Numbered from the stretch's first letter, positions 33,528-42,860 are shown. The stretch: 64,000 bases of DNA from Afipia sp. GAS231 (GCF_900103365.1 NZ_LT629703.1:3348001-3412000); one strand, 5' to 3'. Notes: generated from the letters alone by a model not told the origin. Translations and numbers: made by a program.

Positions 33528-35804
33528 ATGGCGTTGGGGCGAAAAAAGAGCGGCGGACGCAAGGAGCCGCTATTCGGGCTTCCGGCCGCGCTCGCCGATC
33601 TGCGCCTCTCGCCGGAAGATCGCGTCCCTGATGCCGACGACCGGCCGAAGAAATCATCCAAGCCGAGGTCCGACGACAGCGACGACGAACCGCCACGCGA
33701 GCGCAAGCCGCGCGCCGGCCGCAGTGGCGGCAAGCGGCGGTCGAAATCGCGCGGGCGCTTCTCGATCGGCCGGCTGTTCTACTGGACCGCCGTACTCGGC
33801 CTGTGGGCCGCGATCGCGGTGATCGGCCTCGTGATCTATGTCGGCGCCCACCTGCCGCCGATCCAGTCGCTGGAAATTCCAAAACGGCCGCCGACGATCC
33901 AGATCGTGGGCCTCGACGGCAGCACGCTGGCCTCGCGCGGTGAAATGCCCGGCGCCAATATCGCGCTGAAGGATCTGCCGCCCTATCTGCCGAAGGCTTT
34001 CATCGCGATCGAGGACCGCCGCTTCTATTCGCATTACGGCGTCGATCCGGTCGGCATCCTGCGCGCGGCGGTGACCAACGTCCTGCATCGCGGCGTCTCG
34101 CAAGGCGGCTCGACGCTGACGCAACAGCTCGCGAAAAACCTGTTCCTGACTCAGGAACGCACCATGGCGCGCAAGCTGCAGGAAGTTGAGCTCGCGCTCT
34201 GGCTGGAGCGCAAGCATTCCAAGGCGGAGATCCTCGAACTCTACCTCAACCGGGTCTATTTCGGTTCCGGCGCCTATGGCGTCGAGGCCGCGGCCCAGCG
34301 CTATTTCGGCAAGTCGGCCAAGAACGTCACGGTCGCGGAGGCCGCGATGCTGGCCGGCCTGGTCAAGTCGCCGTCGCGGCTGGCGCCGAACCGCAACCCC
34401 GAAGGCGCCGAACAACGCGCCAAGATCGTCCTCGCCGCAATGGCGGACGCCAAGTTCATCACCGATGCGCAGGCGCAGGCTTCGATCGGCCATCCCTCCT
34501 ACAATGTGAAGCCGGTCGGCGCCGGCACCGTCAATTACGTGGCCGACTGGATCGGCGAAGTGCTCGACGACCTCGTCGGCCAGATCGACCAGAGCATCGT
34601 GGTCGAAACCACCATCGACCCGAAACTGCAAAGCGTGGCGGAAGCCGCCATCATCGACGAACTGGCGGCGAAGAGCGTGAAGTTCAATGTCAGCCAGGGC
34701 GCGCTGGTGGCGATGACCCCCGACGGCGCGGTGCGCGCCATGGTCGGCGGCCGGAACTATGCCGAGAGCCAGTATAACCGCGCCGTCACCGCCAAGCGCC
34801 AGCCCGGCTCGGCGTTCAAGCCGTTCGTCTATCTCACCGCCATCGAGGCCGGCCTGACGCCGGAGACGGTCCGGCAGGACGCATCGATCGACGTCAAAGG
34901 CTGGAAGCCGGAGAACTACACCCACGAATATTTCGGGTCAGTGACGCTGACGCAGGCGCTGGCGATGTCGCTCAACACGGTGGCGATACGCGTCGGCCTC
35001 GAGGTCGGGCCGAAGAACGTGGTGCGAACCGCGCATCGGCTCGGCATTTCATCCAAGCTCGACGCCAACGCCTCGATCGCGCTCGGCACTTCGGAGGTCT
35101 CGGTGATCGAACTGGTCGGCGCCTATGCGCCGTTCGCCAATGGCGGGCTCGGCGTCTCCCCGCATGTCGTGACCAAAATCCGTACCAACGAAGGCAAGGT
35201 GCTGTACGCGCGCTCCGACGACAATCTGGGCCAGGTGATCGACCCGCGCAGCGTCGCGATGATGAATACGATGATGCAGGAGACGCTGATCTCGGGCACC
35301 GCGCGCAAGGCCGAAATTCCGGGCTGGACCGCCGCCGGCAAGACCGGCACCAGCCAGGATTACCGCGATGCCTGGTTCATCGGCTACACCGCGAACCTCG
35401 TCACCGGCGTGTGGCTCGGCAATGACGACAATTCGCCGACCAAGAAGGCCACCGGCGGCGGCTTGCCGGTGGAAGTCTGGACCCGCTTCATGCGAACCGC
35501 GCATCAGGGTGTCCCGGTGGCGAGCCTGCCAAAGTCACAACCGGGCAACCCGTTCTCGAACCTGATGCAGGCCGCTTCACAAGTAAGCCCGCCCTCGCCG
35601 TCCTATACGCCGTCACCTTCGGCCTACCCACAACCGGCGCAGTCGCAGGCGCCGATGCCGCCGGTGCCATTGCCATCAGGCGGCGGCTATCGTCCGCCGC
35701 AGCCGGTACGGACCTCAGCGCCGCCAAATCCCTCCGCACGCCCGGAGGCGGCGGCGGGACTGGACGGCTGGCTGATGGAGCGGGTGTTCGGCGGCAACAG
35801 GTAG
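33528..35804 (+). CDS. mrcA: Penicillin-binding protein 1A (bifunctional transglycosylase/transpeptidase)
   Basis: Class A PBP that polymerises and cross-links peptidoglycan. The 758-residue protein has a basic, disordered cytoplasmic N-terminus of about 75 residues, one transmembrane helix (LFYWTAVLGLWAAIAVIGLVIYV), a GT51 transglycosylase with AIEDRRFYSHYGVDP and GGSTLTQQLAKNLFL, and a transpeptidase with Ser428 in GSAFK, SLN (MSLNTVAIRV) and KTGTS. The C-terminus is Pro-rich and ends in a short amphipathic segment. A GTG at 33510 is an alternative start giving six more residues. Confidence 0.95.
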   Translation: MALGRKKSGGRKEPLFGLPAALADLRLSPEDRVPDADDRPKKSSKPRSDDSDDEPPRERKPRAGRSGGKRRSKSRGRFSIGRLFYWTAVLGLWAAIAVIGLVIYVGAHLPPIQSLEIPKRPPTIQIVGLDGSTLASRGEMPGANIALKDLPPYLPKAFIAIEDRRFYSHYGVDPVGILRAAVTNVLHRGVSQGGSTLTQQLAKNLFLTQERTMARKLQEVELALWLERKHSKAEILELYLNRVYFGSGAYGVEAAAQRYFGKSAKNVTVAEAAMLAGLVKSPSRLAPNRNPEGAEQRAKIVLAAMADAKFITDAQAQASIGHPSYNVKPVGAGTVNYVADWIGEVLDDLVGQIDQSIVVETTIDPKLQSVAEAAIIDELAAKSVKFNVSQGALVAMTPDGAVRAMVGGRNYAESQYNRAVTAKRQPGSAFKPFVYLTAIEAGLTPETVRQDASIDVKGWKPENYTHEYFGSVTLTQALAMSLNTVAIRVGLEVGPKNVVRTAHRLGISSKLDANASIALGTSEVSVIELVGAYAPFANGGLGVSPHVVTKIRTNEGKVLYARSDDNLGQVIDPRSVAMMNTMMQETLISGTARKAEIPGWTAAGKTGTSQDYRDAWFIGYTANLVTGVWLGNDDNSPTKKATGGGLPVEVWTRFMRTAHQGVPVASLPKSQPGNPFSNLMQAASQVSPPSPSYTPSPSAYPQPAQSQAPMPPVPLPSGGGYRPPQPVRTSAPPNPSARPEAAAGLDGWLMERVFGGNR

Positions 35805-35845
35805 CTGATAGGCTTATCGTTCAGCATTGACCGTCACAGGCTTCG

Positions 35846-36601
35846 CTAATCCTGAATCCCGTAACGGTGCAGGTCGTTGCCGTGGGTGTCGAGCCAGCTC
35901 TTGGCGCGCTCGACATGGTGGCAAATTCTGGCGACGACTCGCCAGAACCGCGCCGAATGGTTCATCTCGACGAGATGCGCGACTTCATGGGCGGCGAGAT
36001 AGTCCAGCACATAGGGCGGCGCGAGGATCAGCCGCCAGGAAAACGACAGCGAGCCGGCCGAGGTGCACGAACCCCAGCGGCTCGATTGATCGCGCAGCGA
36101 CACCCGCTTGACCTTGACGCCGAGCTGCTCGGCATAGGCGAACGAGGCCTTGTGCAGGTCCTTTCGCGCTTCACGCTTGAGAAAATCGTGAACCCGCCGG
36201 TCCATGTGTTCGGCGCCACCGGCGACGCAGAGGATCCTCTCACCGGAGTCGCGGGTTTCCGTCCAGACCGTGCCGCGCTCGCCGGCGCGATGCACCAGCC
36301 GGTGCGGCACACCGCGGAGCGGCACCAGCGTGCCGGCCTGAAACGGTGCTGCCTTCGGCAAACGGCCGAGACGGGCGGCGATCCAGCCACCGTGAAGCTG
36401 AGCAAACTCCCTGGCTTCGACCAGATTGCCACGCGGCGGCATGGTCAGGATGGCTTCGCGATCGGTCGGATGAATTCGCAAGGTGTAGCGCCGCGCGCGG
36501 CGATGCCGGCGCAGCCGGATCGCAAAGAATTGCGAGCCGTGCTTGACCATAAGAGTCGCGGGTTCGGCGGGCCGCCGATAGAGGAGCGCACGAGTAGCCA
36601 T
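35846..36601 (-). CDS. YgjP-like M48/SprT-type metallopeptidase
   Basis: A 251-residue zinc-peptidase-like protein of the DUF45/YgjP family. The zinc motif HExxH lies in LAAHEVAHLVEMNHSARFWRVVARICH, with the third ligand His in MNHS. The N-terminal part shows RLRRHRRARRYTLRIHPTDREAILTMPP, and VSLRDQSSRWGSCTSAGSLSFSWRL is the family's most conserved region. It is probably a cytoplasmic protein; the substrate is unknown. I chose the ATG at 36601; the frame is open to 36685, but the additional residues are Cys/Trp-rich and unlike the family. Confidence 0.85.
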   Translation of the reverse strand: MATRALLYRRPAEPATLMVKHGSQFFAIRLRRHRRARRYTLRIHPTDREAILTMPPRGNLVEAREFAQLHGGWIAARLGRLPKAAPFQAGTLVPLRGVPHRLVHRAGERGTVWTETRDSGERILCVAGGAEHMDRRVHDFLKREARKDLHKASFAYAEQLGVKVKRVSLRDQSSRWGSCTSAGSLSFSWRLILAPPYVLDYLAAHEVAHLVEMNHSARFWRVVARICHHVERAKSWLDTHGNDLHRYGIQD

Positions 36602-37047
36602 GTCTGACAGTCCGGGGGGCAGGAGATCGCCCGGATTCTGCCATATCCGCCGCCAGTGAAATCGCTCCGCGCAAAAACAAATCATTTGCCCAATATACAG
36701 GGGCTGGCCGGTAAACGGCCTCTACCGGCAGGGGCTGGAACCAAGAATTTTAGAGGGAACCGGCACCGCCGGATACCCTCAAAAACTGAGGTCATACTCA
36801 TTCCTTGATTCGCCTGCGAATCTTGATTCTTTTAATTAATTCAGGGGGTTGGACACCGGCCAGATTCGATTGGCGGAATCCCGCGATTCTTCTTTGAATC
36901 AGAAACGAGCGCTGATTTCGGTACGAACGTGTCGTCTCAATGCGAAACGACATCCGCTGCGCTCGAAAACGCGCGCGGCTTGTTGTTCAGACGCGATTTT
37001 TGACGCTGACCACATCGACTTCGCGCGAAAACGCAGTCGAACCGCCG
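36602..37047. other. Gene-free 446-bp region containing a GANTC cluster
   Basis: This is the longest stretch without a convincing gene. It is the 5' region of the metallopeptidase gene and the 3' flank of phaZ. It contains small hairpins (CCTCA-AAAAC-TGAGG at 36777-36791; GATTCGC-CT-GCGAATC at 36807-36822), seven GANTC sites within 36807-36900, and a TTTTAATTAATTCAG AT-rich patch at 36829-36843. From 36930 to 37045 it resembles degenerate repeat sequence (CATCCGCTGCGCTCGAAAACGC). Short open frames here lack ribosome sites and family features. Confidence 0.6.
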
Positions 37048-38379
37048 CTATTCAGCGGCGGCAGCGACCAGTTTCGGCTTGGTATCGGCCGCCGACAGCA
37101 TGAAATCGGAAATGCGCGGCACGATTTCGGAACGGAACCGCGAACCGTTGAACACGCCGTAATGTCCGACGCCCTTTTGCACGTAATGCACGCGGCGATG
37201 GTTGGGAATAGCGGTGCACAGCGCGTGCGTGGCTTCGGTTTGGCCAATGCCGGAGATGTCGTCGTTCTCGCCTTCGACCGTCATCAGCGCCACGCGGCGG
37301 ATTTTCGACGGATCGACCGGCTTGCCACGATGCATCATCTCGCCTTTCGGCAACGCATGCTTGACGAACACGACATCGACGGTCTGCAGGTAATATTCGG
37401 CGGTCAGATCCATCACCGCGAGATATTCGTCATAGAATTCGCGGTGCTTGTCGACCAGGTCGCCGTCGCCCTTCACCAGATTGCTGAACAACGCCTTGTG
37501 CGCGTCGGTGTGGCGATCGAGGTTCATGGTGATGAAGCCCGAAAGCTGCAGGAAGCCCGGATAGACGTCGCGCATCACGCCGGGATGCGGGAACGGCACC
37601 TTGGTGATGACATGGTTGCGGAACCACTCGATGCCGCGCTCGGCGGCCAGATTGTTGACCGCGGTCGGGTTGCGGCGGGTGTCGATCGGGCCGCCCATCA
37701 GCGTCATCGACAACGGCACAAAGGGATCGTTGGCGGCTTCCATGACGGAGACCGCCGCCACCACGGGCACCGAGGGCTGGCACACCGCGACGACATGCAT
37801 GTTGCCGCCCAGCACGTGCAGCATCTCGATGACGTAGTCGACATAATCGTCGAGGTCGAAACGGCCTTCCGCCAGCGGCACCATCCGCGCGTCGGACCAG
37901 TCGGTGATGTAGACTTCGTGCGTCGGCAGGAAGGCTTCGACCGTCCCGCGCAGCAGCGTCGCATAATGGCCCGACATCGGCGCCACGATCAGCACCCGCG
38001 GCTGCGGCGCGCGCAGCGGCCGGGTCAGCTTGCGATCGAAGTACAGCAGACGGCAGAACGGCTTTTCCCAGATCGAGCGGACTTCGACCGGCGTACGCAC
38101 GCCGTTCACTTCGGTGGTGTCGAGGCCCCATTCGGGCTTGCCGTAGCGGCGCGTGGTTCGTTCGAACAATTCGCAGCCCGCGGCGATCGATTTGCCGAAG
38201 TCGGTGTGCGACCACGGATTGAGCGGGTTCTGAAACAGGATCTTCGTGGCGTCGGTCACGGCGCGTGCCGGATTGAGCGACGCGTGGCCCATTTCGTACA
38301 TCCAGTACATCGGCGTCGTAAGCGCCGGACTGCCTTCGGCCACCAGTGGCGGTGCTCCGCCAAACTCACCAATCGGCAT
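37048..38379 (-). CDS. phaZ: Intracellular polyhydroxyalkanoate depolymerase
   Basis: Mobilises stored polyhydroxybutyrate. The 443-residue alpha/beta-hydrolase-like protein matches the PhaZ1-type intracellular family: MYWMYEMGHASLNPARAV, the RVLIVAPMSGHYATLLRGTVEAFLP strand-turn, EVYITDWSDARMVPL, and the nucleophile region VVAVCQPSVPVVAAVSVM, where Cys in the CQPS elbow takes the place of the usual Ser, as is typical of this family. The C-terminal His is in GVGHYGVFNG. It has no signal peptide and no obvious operon partner. Confidence 0.92.
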   Translation of the reverse strand: MPIGEFGGAPPLVAEGSPALTTPMYWMYEMGHASLNPARAVTDATKILFQNPLNPWSHTDFGKSIAAGCELFERTTRRYGKPEWGLDTTEVNGVRTPVEVRSIWEKPFCRLLYFDRKLTRPLRAPQPRVLIVAPMSGHYATLLRGTVEAFLPTHEVYITDWSDARMVPLAEGRFDLDDYVDYVIEMLHVLGGNMHVVAVCQPSVPVVAAVSVMEAANDPFVPLSMTLMGGPIDTRRNPTAVNNLAAERGIEWFRNHVITKVPFPHPGVMRDVYPGFLQLSGFITMNLDRHTDAHKALFSNLVKGDGDLVDKHREFYDEYLAVMDLTAEYYLQTVDVVFVKHALPKGEMMHRGKPVDPSKIRRVALMTVEGENDDISGIGQTEATHALCTAIPNHRRVHYVQKGVGHYGVFNGSRFRSEIVPRISDFMLSAADTKPKLVAAAAE

Positions 38380-38505
38380 TGATTTCAGACCCCTGTTTTG
38401 CGCCGCAGCATACTGCCGAATGCGTAATTAAGCGTCAATGCACAGATCGGTAAATCTACGCGGATAAAGGGCCAAAAACCCCGGAAATCCACGGGGAATT
38501 GGACC

Positions 38506-39324
38506 TTATTCACCGCCACCCAGCAGGGAGCCGTGGCGTTTGGCGCTGCGCAAAAGGGCAAGGAAGATCGCAAATGAGGCAGCGAACAGGACGGCGTTGA
38601 TGAGAAGCGCAGTGACCATCAGATCGGCCCGAAACACATGATCGATCAAGAGCGCCCGCATTCCCTCGAACACGTAGGTCGGCGGCAGCACCCAGGCCAC
38701 ATGCTGCAGCCACGCCGGCAGCACCGCGACCGGATAATAGATGCAGGCCAGCGGCATGATCCCGAACATCAGCGTCCAGACGATGCTCTCGGCGCCGAGA
38801 CCGTTACGAAGGACCAGCCCCGACACAAAAATCCCGACCGACCAGCTGGTGAAGATCAGATTGCAGAAGAAGACGATCAGCGGCAGCCCGATCGCGAAGA
38901 AGTTGAACTTGAAGAAGAACAGCGCCAGCAGCGTCATCGGGATCACGCCGATCGCAAGCCGGATCAGGCTCATGATCATCAGCGAGATCAGGAATTCGAT
39001 CGGCTTCAGCGGGCTCATCATCAGGTTGCCGAGATTGCGCGCCCACATTTCCTCGAGAAACGAGATCGAAAAACCGAGTTGCCCGCGGAACAGAATGTCC
39101 CACAGGATCACCGCGCCGATCAGCGAACCGCCGGCGCGGGCGAAAAACCCTGATGTCTGCGAGATGTAGCTCTGCAGAAAGCCCCAGGTGATGACCTGCA
39201 GCGCCGGCCAGTAGATCAGCTCCAGCAGCCGTGGCCAGGACGACATCAAGAGATACCAATAGCGCAGCACCATCGCCTGGATGCGATGCGGCGAAATCCC
39301 GCGATGCGTGGCGACCTCGCTCAT
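38506..39324 (-). CDS. ABC-2 type transporter permease
   Basis: A 272-residue inner-membrane protein with six predicted helices, starting with an amphipathic helix IQAMVLRYWYLLMSSWPRLLELIYWPALQVITWGFL, typical of ABC-2 exporters (NodJ/DrrB/CcmB-like). Its ATG overlaps the ATPase stop (ATGA), so the two are coupled and form one export system. The substrate is unknown; the similarity to NodJ-type permeases is general and does not by itself mean Nod factor export. Confidence 0.88.
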   Translation of the reverse strand: MSEVATHRGISPHRIQAMVLRYWYLLMSSWPRLLELIYWPALQVITWGFLQSYISQTSGFFARAGGSLIGAVILWDILFRGQLGFSISFLEEMWARNLGNLMMSPLKPIEFLISLMIMSLIRLAIGVIPMTLLALFFFKFNFFAIGLPLIVFFCNLIFTSWSVGIFVSGLVLRNGLGAESIVWTLMFGIMPLACIYYPVAVLPAWLQHVAWVLPPTYVFEGMRALLIDHVFRADLMVTALLINAVLFAASFAIFLALLRSAKRHGSLLGGGE

Positions 39325-40115
39325 GGCGCGCCCTCCGCCACCCGGCCGCGCGCGACGTCGAGAAACACCTCCTCCAGCGTGGAGCGGTTGTAGCGCGCCA
39401 TGATCTGGTCGGGGCTGTCGTCATCCTCGATCCGGCCGCGCTTCATGATGATGACGCGGTCGCACAGCCGCTCCACCTCCAGCATATTGTGCGACGCCAG
39501 CAGGATGGTGGCGTCATGGGTCTTGCGATAGTCGGCAAGATGCTGGCGCACCCAGTCGGCCGTGTCGGGGTCGAGCGAAGCCGTCGGCTCGTCGAGCAGC
39601 AATAGCTCCGGCTGGTTGATCAGCGCCTTCGCCAGCGCGACGCGGGTCTTCTGTCCGGCCGAGAGCTTGCCATTGGCGCGGTCGAGGAAGTCGTTGAGGT
39701 CGAGGTCGGCGGCGAGCTGTTCGATCCGCTCGCGCAGGTTCGCGACTGCATAGAGCCGGCCGAAAATGCCGAGGTTCTGCCGGACCGTCAGCCGCATCGG
39801 CATATCGACATAGGGGCTTTCGAAATTCATCCGGCCGAGCACTTCGGCGCTCTTCTCCGGCATCGGATGGCCGAGCACCTGGATCCGGCCCGAGGTCGGC
39901 AGCACCAGCCCCATGATCATCGCGATCGTCGTGGTCTTGCCGGCGCCGTTGCCGCCGAGCAGGCCGGTGATGCTGCCGCGGCCGATCCGGAACGTGACGT
40001 CGTCGACCGCCCGCGTGGTCTTGTAGAGTTTTATCAGATGCGCGACGTCGATCGCGGCCGTCTTGGTCGGAGCGGCCGTGGACGATGGGGCAGTTATGGC
40101 GTCGCTATTGACCAT
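39321..40115 (-). CDS. ABC transporter ATP-binding protein (ABC-2 exporter)
   Basis: A 264-residue ATPase. It has Walker A GGNGAGKTT, Q-loop and signature variants (KLSAGQKTRVALAKALI), Walker B LLLLDEPTASLDP and the H-loop ILLASHNMLEVERLCDRVIIM. The LSAGQ signature and HNM...VERLCDRV match DrrA/CcmA-type exporters. The start at 40115 is the ATG directly before the poorly conserved Thr/Ala-rich N-terminus; the frame is open further upstream, but with no ribosome site. Translationally coupled to the permease. Confidence 0.9.
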   Translation of the reverse strand: MVNSDAITAPSSTAAPTKTAAIDVAHLIKLYKTTRAVDDVTFRIGRGSITGLLGGNGAGKTTTIAMIMGLVLPTSGRIQVLGHPMPEKSAEVLGRMNFESPYVDMPMRLTVRQNLGIFGRLYAVANLRERIEQLAADLDLNDFLDRANGKLSAGQKTRVALAKALINQPELLLLDEPTASLDPDTADWVRQHLADYRKTHDATILLASHNMLEVERLCDRVIIMKRGRIEDDDSPDQIMARYNRSTLEEVFLDVARGRVAEGAP

Positions 40116-40236
40116 TTCGATCCGAATCCTTGCGGCATCGCGGCGGCCAGCGCAAGGCGTGGGCAACCGCCGGGCGTGACACACTGCCCTATCCCGCGAA
40201 TTTGTGATCGCGCCCCCGCACGGCTAAACTCGCGTG

Positions 40237-41562
40237 ATGACCGACATTGCCGCCTCCGACTTCCGAAATCCGCACCGCTATGTCCGTCTGGATACGATAT
40301 TGCGGCTGCGCTGGCTGGCGGCACTCGGCCAGCTCGCCGCCATCTTCATCGTCGCCCAGGGGCTGGAATTCGACGTCCCCATCATTCCCTGTGTCGCCAT
40401 CATCGGCCTCTCGGCGCTGCTCAATCTGGCGCTGCAGATCGTGTTCAACCCGATGCAGCGGCTGGAACCGGTCTATGCCGCGGCCCTGCTCGCGCTCAAC
40501 ATCGTCGAACTCGCCGGATTGCTGTTCTTCACCGGCGGGCTGCAGAACCCGTTTTCGTTCCTGTTCCTGGCGCCCGTTCTGATCTCGGCGACGGCGTTGC
40601 CGATCCGGCTGACGATCGCGCTCGGCGTGCTTGCGGTCGCCTGCGCCTCGGCGCTGGTGTTCTTCCATTTGCCGTTGCCATGGGACAGCGATGACCCGCT
40701 GGTGCTGCCGCCGATCTATCTGCTCGGCGTCTGGCTCTCGATCCTGCTCGCGATCGGCGTCACCAGTCTCTACGCGTTCCAGGTCACCGAGGAGGCGCGC
40801 AAGCTTTCCAATGCGCTGGCGGCGACCGAACTGGTGCTGACGCGCGAGCAGCATTTGACCCAGATCGACGGCCTCGCCGCCGCCGCCGCGCATGAACTCG
40901 GCACGCCCCTGTCGACGATCTTTCTGATTTCGCGAGAGCTGGAGAAGACCGTTCATGACAACGACCATCTTGCCGCCGATCTGAAAACCCTGCGCGAGCA
41001 GGCGCAGCGCTGCCGCGACATTCTGGCCAAGATCACCCAGCTTTCCTCCTCCGGCGCGCCGTTCGACCGCATGCCGCTGTCGACGCTGATCGAGGAAACG
41101 GTGGCGCCGCATCGCGATTTCGGCGTTGCGATCAAGGTGCGGCTTGCTGTCGCAGCCACGCGCGAGCCGGTCGGTGCGCGAAACCCGGCGATCCTCTATG
41201 GCGTCGGCAACATCCTGGAAAATGCCGTCGATTTCGCGCGGAATACGGTGGAGGTGAACGCGTGGTGGAACGCCGACAGCATCGAGATCGTGATCTCCGA
41301 CGACGGCCCGGGTATCGCGCCCGACATGCTGAAACGGATCGGCGAGCCCTATTTATCGCGGCGTCCCAGCGCAGATGAGGCCCAAAACGAGCATTCCGGG
41401 CTCGGGCTCGGCGTGTTCATCGCCCGCACGCTGCTCGAGCGGACCGGCGCCAAGGTGTCGTTTACCAACCGGATCTTTCCCGATCACGGCGCCGTGGTGC
41501 AGATCGTATGGCCGCGTGACCGCTTCGAGACGGATGAAATTTCGGGCGGAACCGAGACTTAG
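40237..41562 (+). CDS. regB: Redox sensor histidine kinase RegB/PrrB/ActS
   Basis: Membrane sensor of quinone redox state and oxygen. The 441-residue protein has about six N-terminal helices (residues 25-185). The quinone-site motif GGLQNPF begins at residue 100. The phospho-accepting His219 lies in AAHELGTPLSTI, and the redox-active Cys259 is in EQAQRCRDIL. The ATPase has N-box NILENAVDFA, DDGPGI and GLGLGVF. It is followed 122 bp later by regA. GTG at 40234 is an alternative start. In relatives the pair controls energy metabolism, nitrogen and carbon fixation, and denitrification genes. Confidence 0.93.
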   Translation: MTDIAASDFRNPHRYVRLDTILRLRWLAALGQLAAIFIVAQGLEFDVPIIPCVAIIGLSALLNLALQIVFNPMQRLEPVYAAALLALNIVELAGLLFFTGGLQNPFSFLFLAPVLISATALPIRLTIALGVLAVACASALVFFHLPLPWDSDDPLVLPPIYLLGVWLSILLAIGVTSLYAFQVTEEARKLSNALAATELVLTREQHLTQIDGLAAAAAHELGTPLSTIFLISRELEKTVHDNDHLAADLKTLREQAQRCRDILAKITQLSSSGAPFDRMPLSTLIEETVAPHRDFGVAIKVRLAVAATREPVGARNPAILYGVGNILENAVDFARNTVEVNAWWNADSIEIVISDDGPGIAPDMLKRIGEPYLSRRPSADEAQNEHSGLGLGVFIARTLLERTGAKVSFTNRIFPDHGAVVQIVWPRDRFETDEISGGTET

Positions 41563-41585
41563 AACGGTTCTTGGAACGGTTCTTG
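41562..41585. repeat. Tandem 12-bp repeat GAACGGTTCTTG x2
   Basis: Two perfect adjacent copies begin at the last base of the regB stop codon. Each carries the inner near-palindrome GAACGGTTC. It lies in the regB-regA gap, and its function is unknown. Confidence 0.7.
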
Positions 41586-41684
41586 GCATTCAGGATGGCA
41601 AAGCCCGTCCGACTATAGGCGGCCTTGGCAGCGCCACCTTGCCACGCCATATCTTAAGCGTCCGCAACACAGGGATACCTGACC

Positions 41685-42239
41685 TTGAACGCCATCGCCG
41701 AACTGAACGATCACACCGACCGCTCGCTCTTGATCGTCGAGGATGACAAGCCGTTTCTGGAGCGCCTGTCGCGCGCGATGGAGACCCGCGGCTTCGCGGT
41801 GACGTCCTGCGACACCGTATCCGACGGTCTGGCCCAGATCGGCCGCGCCGCGCCTGCCTTTGCCGTGGTGGATCTGCGGCTCGGCGACGGCAACGGCCTC
41901 GACGTGGTGTCGGCGCTGAAGCGCAAGCGCCCCGAGGCGCGCGCGATCGTGCTGACCGGTTATGGCAACATTGCTACCGCAGTTACCGCCGTGAAGATGG
42001 GTGCGGTGGATTATCTCTCGAAGCCGGCGGACGCCGACGATGTCGTCGCGGCGCTACTCGCCAGCGGCACCGAGAAATCCGAACTGCCTGCGAATCCGAT
42101 GTCGGCGGACCGCGTGCGCTGGGAACACATCCAGCGCATCTACGAGATGTGCAACCGCAACGTCTCCGAAACCGCGCGGCGCCTCAACATGCACCGCCGC
42201 ACCCTGCAGCGCATCCTGGCCAAGCGCGCGCCGCGCTGA
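41685..42239 (+). CDS. regA: Response regulator RegA/PrrA/ActR
   Basis: Partner of RegB. The 184-residue protein has a receiver domain with the acidic pair in LIVEDDKPF, the phosphorylation site Asp63 in VVDLRLGDGNG, Thr in VLTGYGNI and Lys in YLSKPADADD, then a Pro-containing linker and a Fis-type helix-turn-helix NVSETARRLNMHRRTLQRIL, nearly invariant in this family. It uses a TTG start at 41685 with AGGGA upstream; no ATG or GTG is better placed. It is followed by a family D repeat. Confidence 0.95.
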   Translation: MNAIAELNDHTDRSLLIVEDDKPFLERLSRAMETRGFAVTSCDTVSDGLAQIGRAAPAFAVVDLRLGDGNGLDVVSALKRKRPEARAIVLTGYGNIATAVTAVKMGAVDYLSKPADADDVVAALLASGTEKSELPANPMSADRVRWEHIQRIYEMCNRNVSETARRLNMHRRTLQRILAKRAPR

Positions 42240-42270
42240 TCGGCTTCGCGTAAATCTACGAAAAGTTTCC

Positions 42271-42359
42271 GTCATGCCCGGGCTTGTCCCGGGCATCCAC
42301 GTCTTGCGGTCTTCGCTAAGACAAGGACGTGGATGGCCGGGACAAGCCCGGCCATGACG
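42271..42359. repeat. Palindromic intergenic repeat, family D copy 1
   Basis: Starts GTCATGCCCGGGCTTGTCCCGG and ends CCGGGACAAGCCCGGCCATGAC, with inner arms ATCCACGTC / GACGTGGAT. It lies between the convergent regA and mmcB genes. Related elements are at 44198-44331 and, as a short remnant, at 60851-60873. Confidence 0.85.
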
Positions 42360-42374
42360 ACGTTAGATGTTGCC

Positions 42375-42860
42375 CTAAAACTCCCCGTGCCCCTGCGGAT
42401 CGACCAGCCGGTTGATCCGTTGCGCCGCAGCCATCGCGAAGCGCACCGTCATCAATTTCCGGGTCGGCGCCGGCAGCCGGTGCTCGGGCGCCTCGCACTG
42501 CAGATGCGCGCCATAGGCGTCGGCGATGATCAGGCCGGTGTCTTGGGGAAATATCTCGCACGGCAGGTCCTGCGTGAAGGCAAAGAACAGCCGGTCGCAA
42601 TGCATCCGGTAGTCCTGCCACTTCTGGTCGGCGCGCAGATCTTCCACCGACGACTTGATCTCGACGATCCAGATTTCGCCGCGCTCGTTCAGCGCCACCA
42701 GGTCGGCGCGCCGGCCGGACGGCAGCGGCAATTCGCTGATGCAGGAAAAGCCCAGCGATCGTAACAGCCGCGCGGTGCCGCGCGCGACCGCCAGCGCGGT
42801 TTCCGACTGGCGGCCATCCGACGGAGGCACGAGTGAGATCTGGCGGGCGGGCGATTCCAT
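42375..42860 (-). CDS. mmcB: MmcB-like DNA repair nuclease family protein
   Basis: A 161-residue protein of the MmcB family, an alphaproteobacterial PD-(D/E)xK-like fold linked in Caulobacter to SOS-induced DNA repair. The nuclease-like core reads LPSGRRADLVALNERGEIWIVEIKSS, with Asp, Glu and Lys at the expected places, then YRMHCDRLFFAFTQDLPCEIFP and TGLIIADAYGAHL. I use the ATG at 42860, where family similarity begins. No LexA box is obvious in the 200 bp upstream. Confidence 0.8.
   Translation of the reverse strand: MESPARQISLVPPSDGRQSETALAVARGTARLLRSLGFSCISELPLPSGRRADLVALNERGEIWIVEIKSSVEDLRADQKWQDYRMHCDRLFFAFTQDLPCEIFPQDTGLIIADAYGAHLQCEAPEHRLPAPTRKLMTVRFAMAAAQRINRLVDPQGHGEF

Noticed and set aside
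36849..37103. Possible small gene of 84 codons before phaZ's end
   Set aside because: No ribosome site, no recognisable fold, overlaps the end of phaZ in antisense, and lies partly in repeat-like sequence.
38506..40115. NodIJ lipo-chitooligosaccharide exporter
   Set aside because: Similarity is to ABC-2 exporters in general; no nod box, nodABC or other symbiosis genes are in the window.
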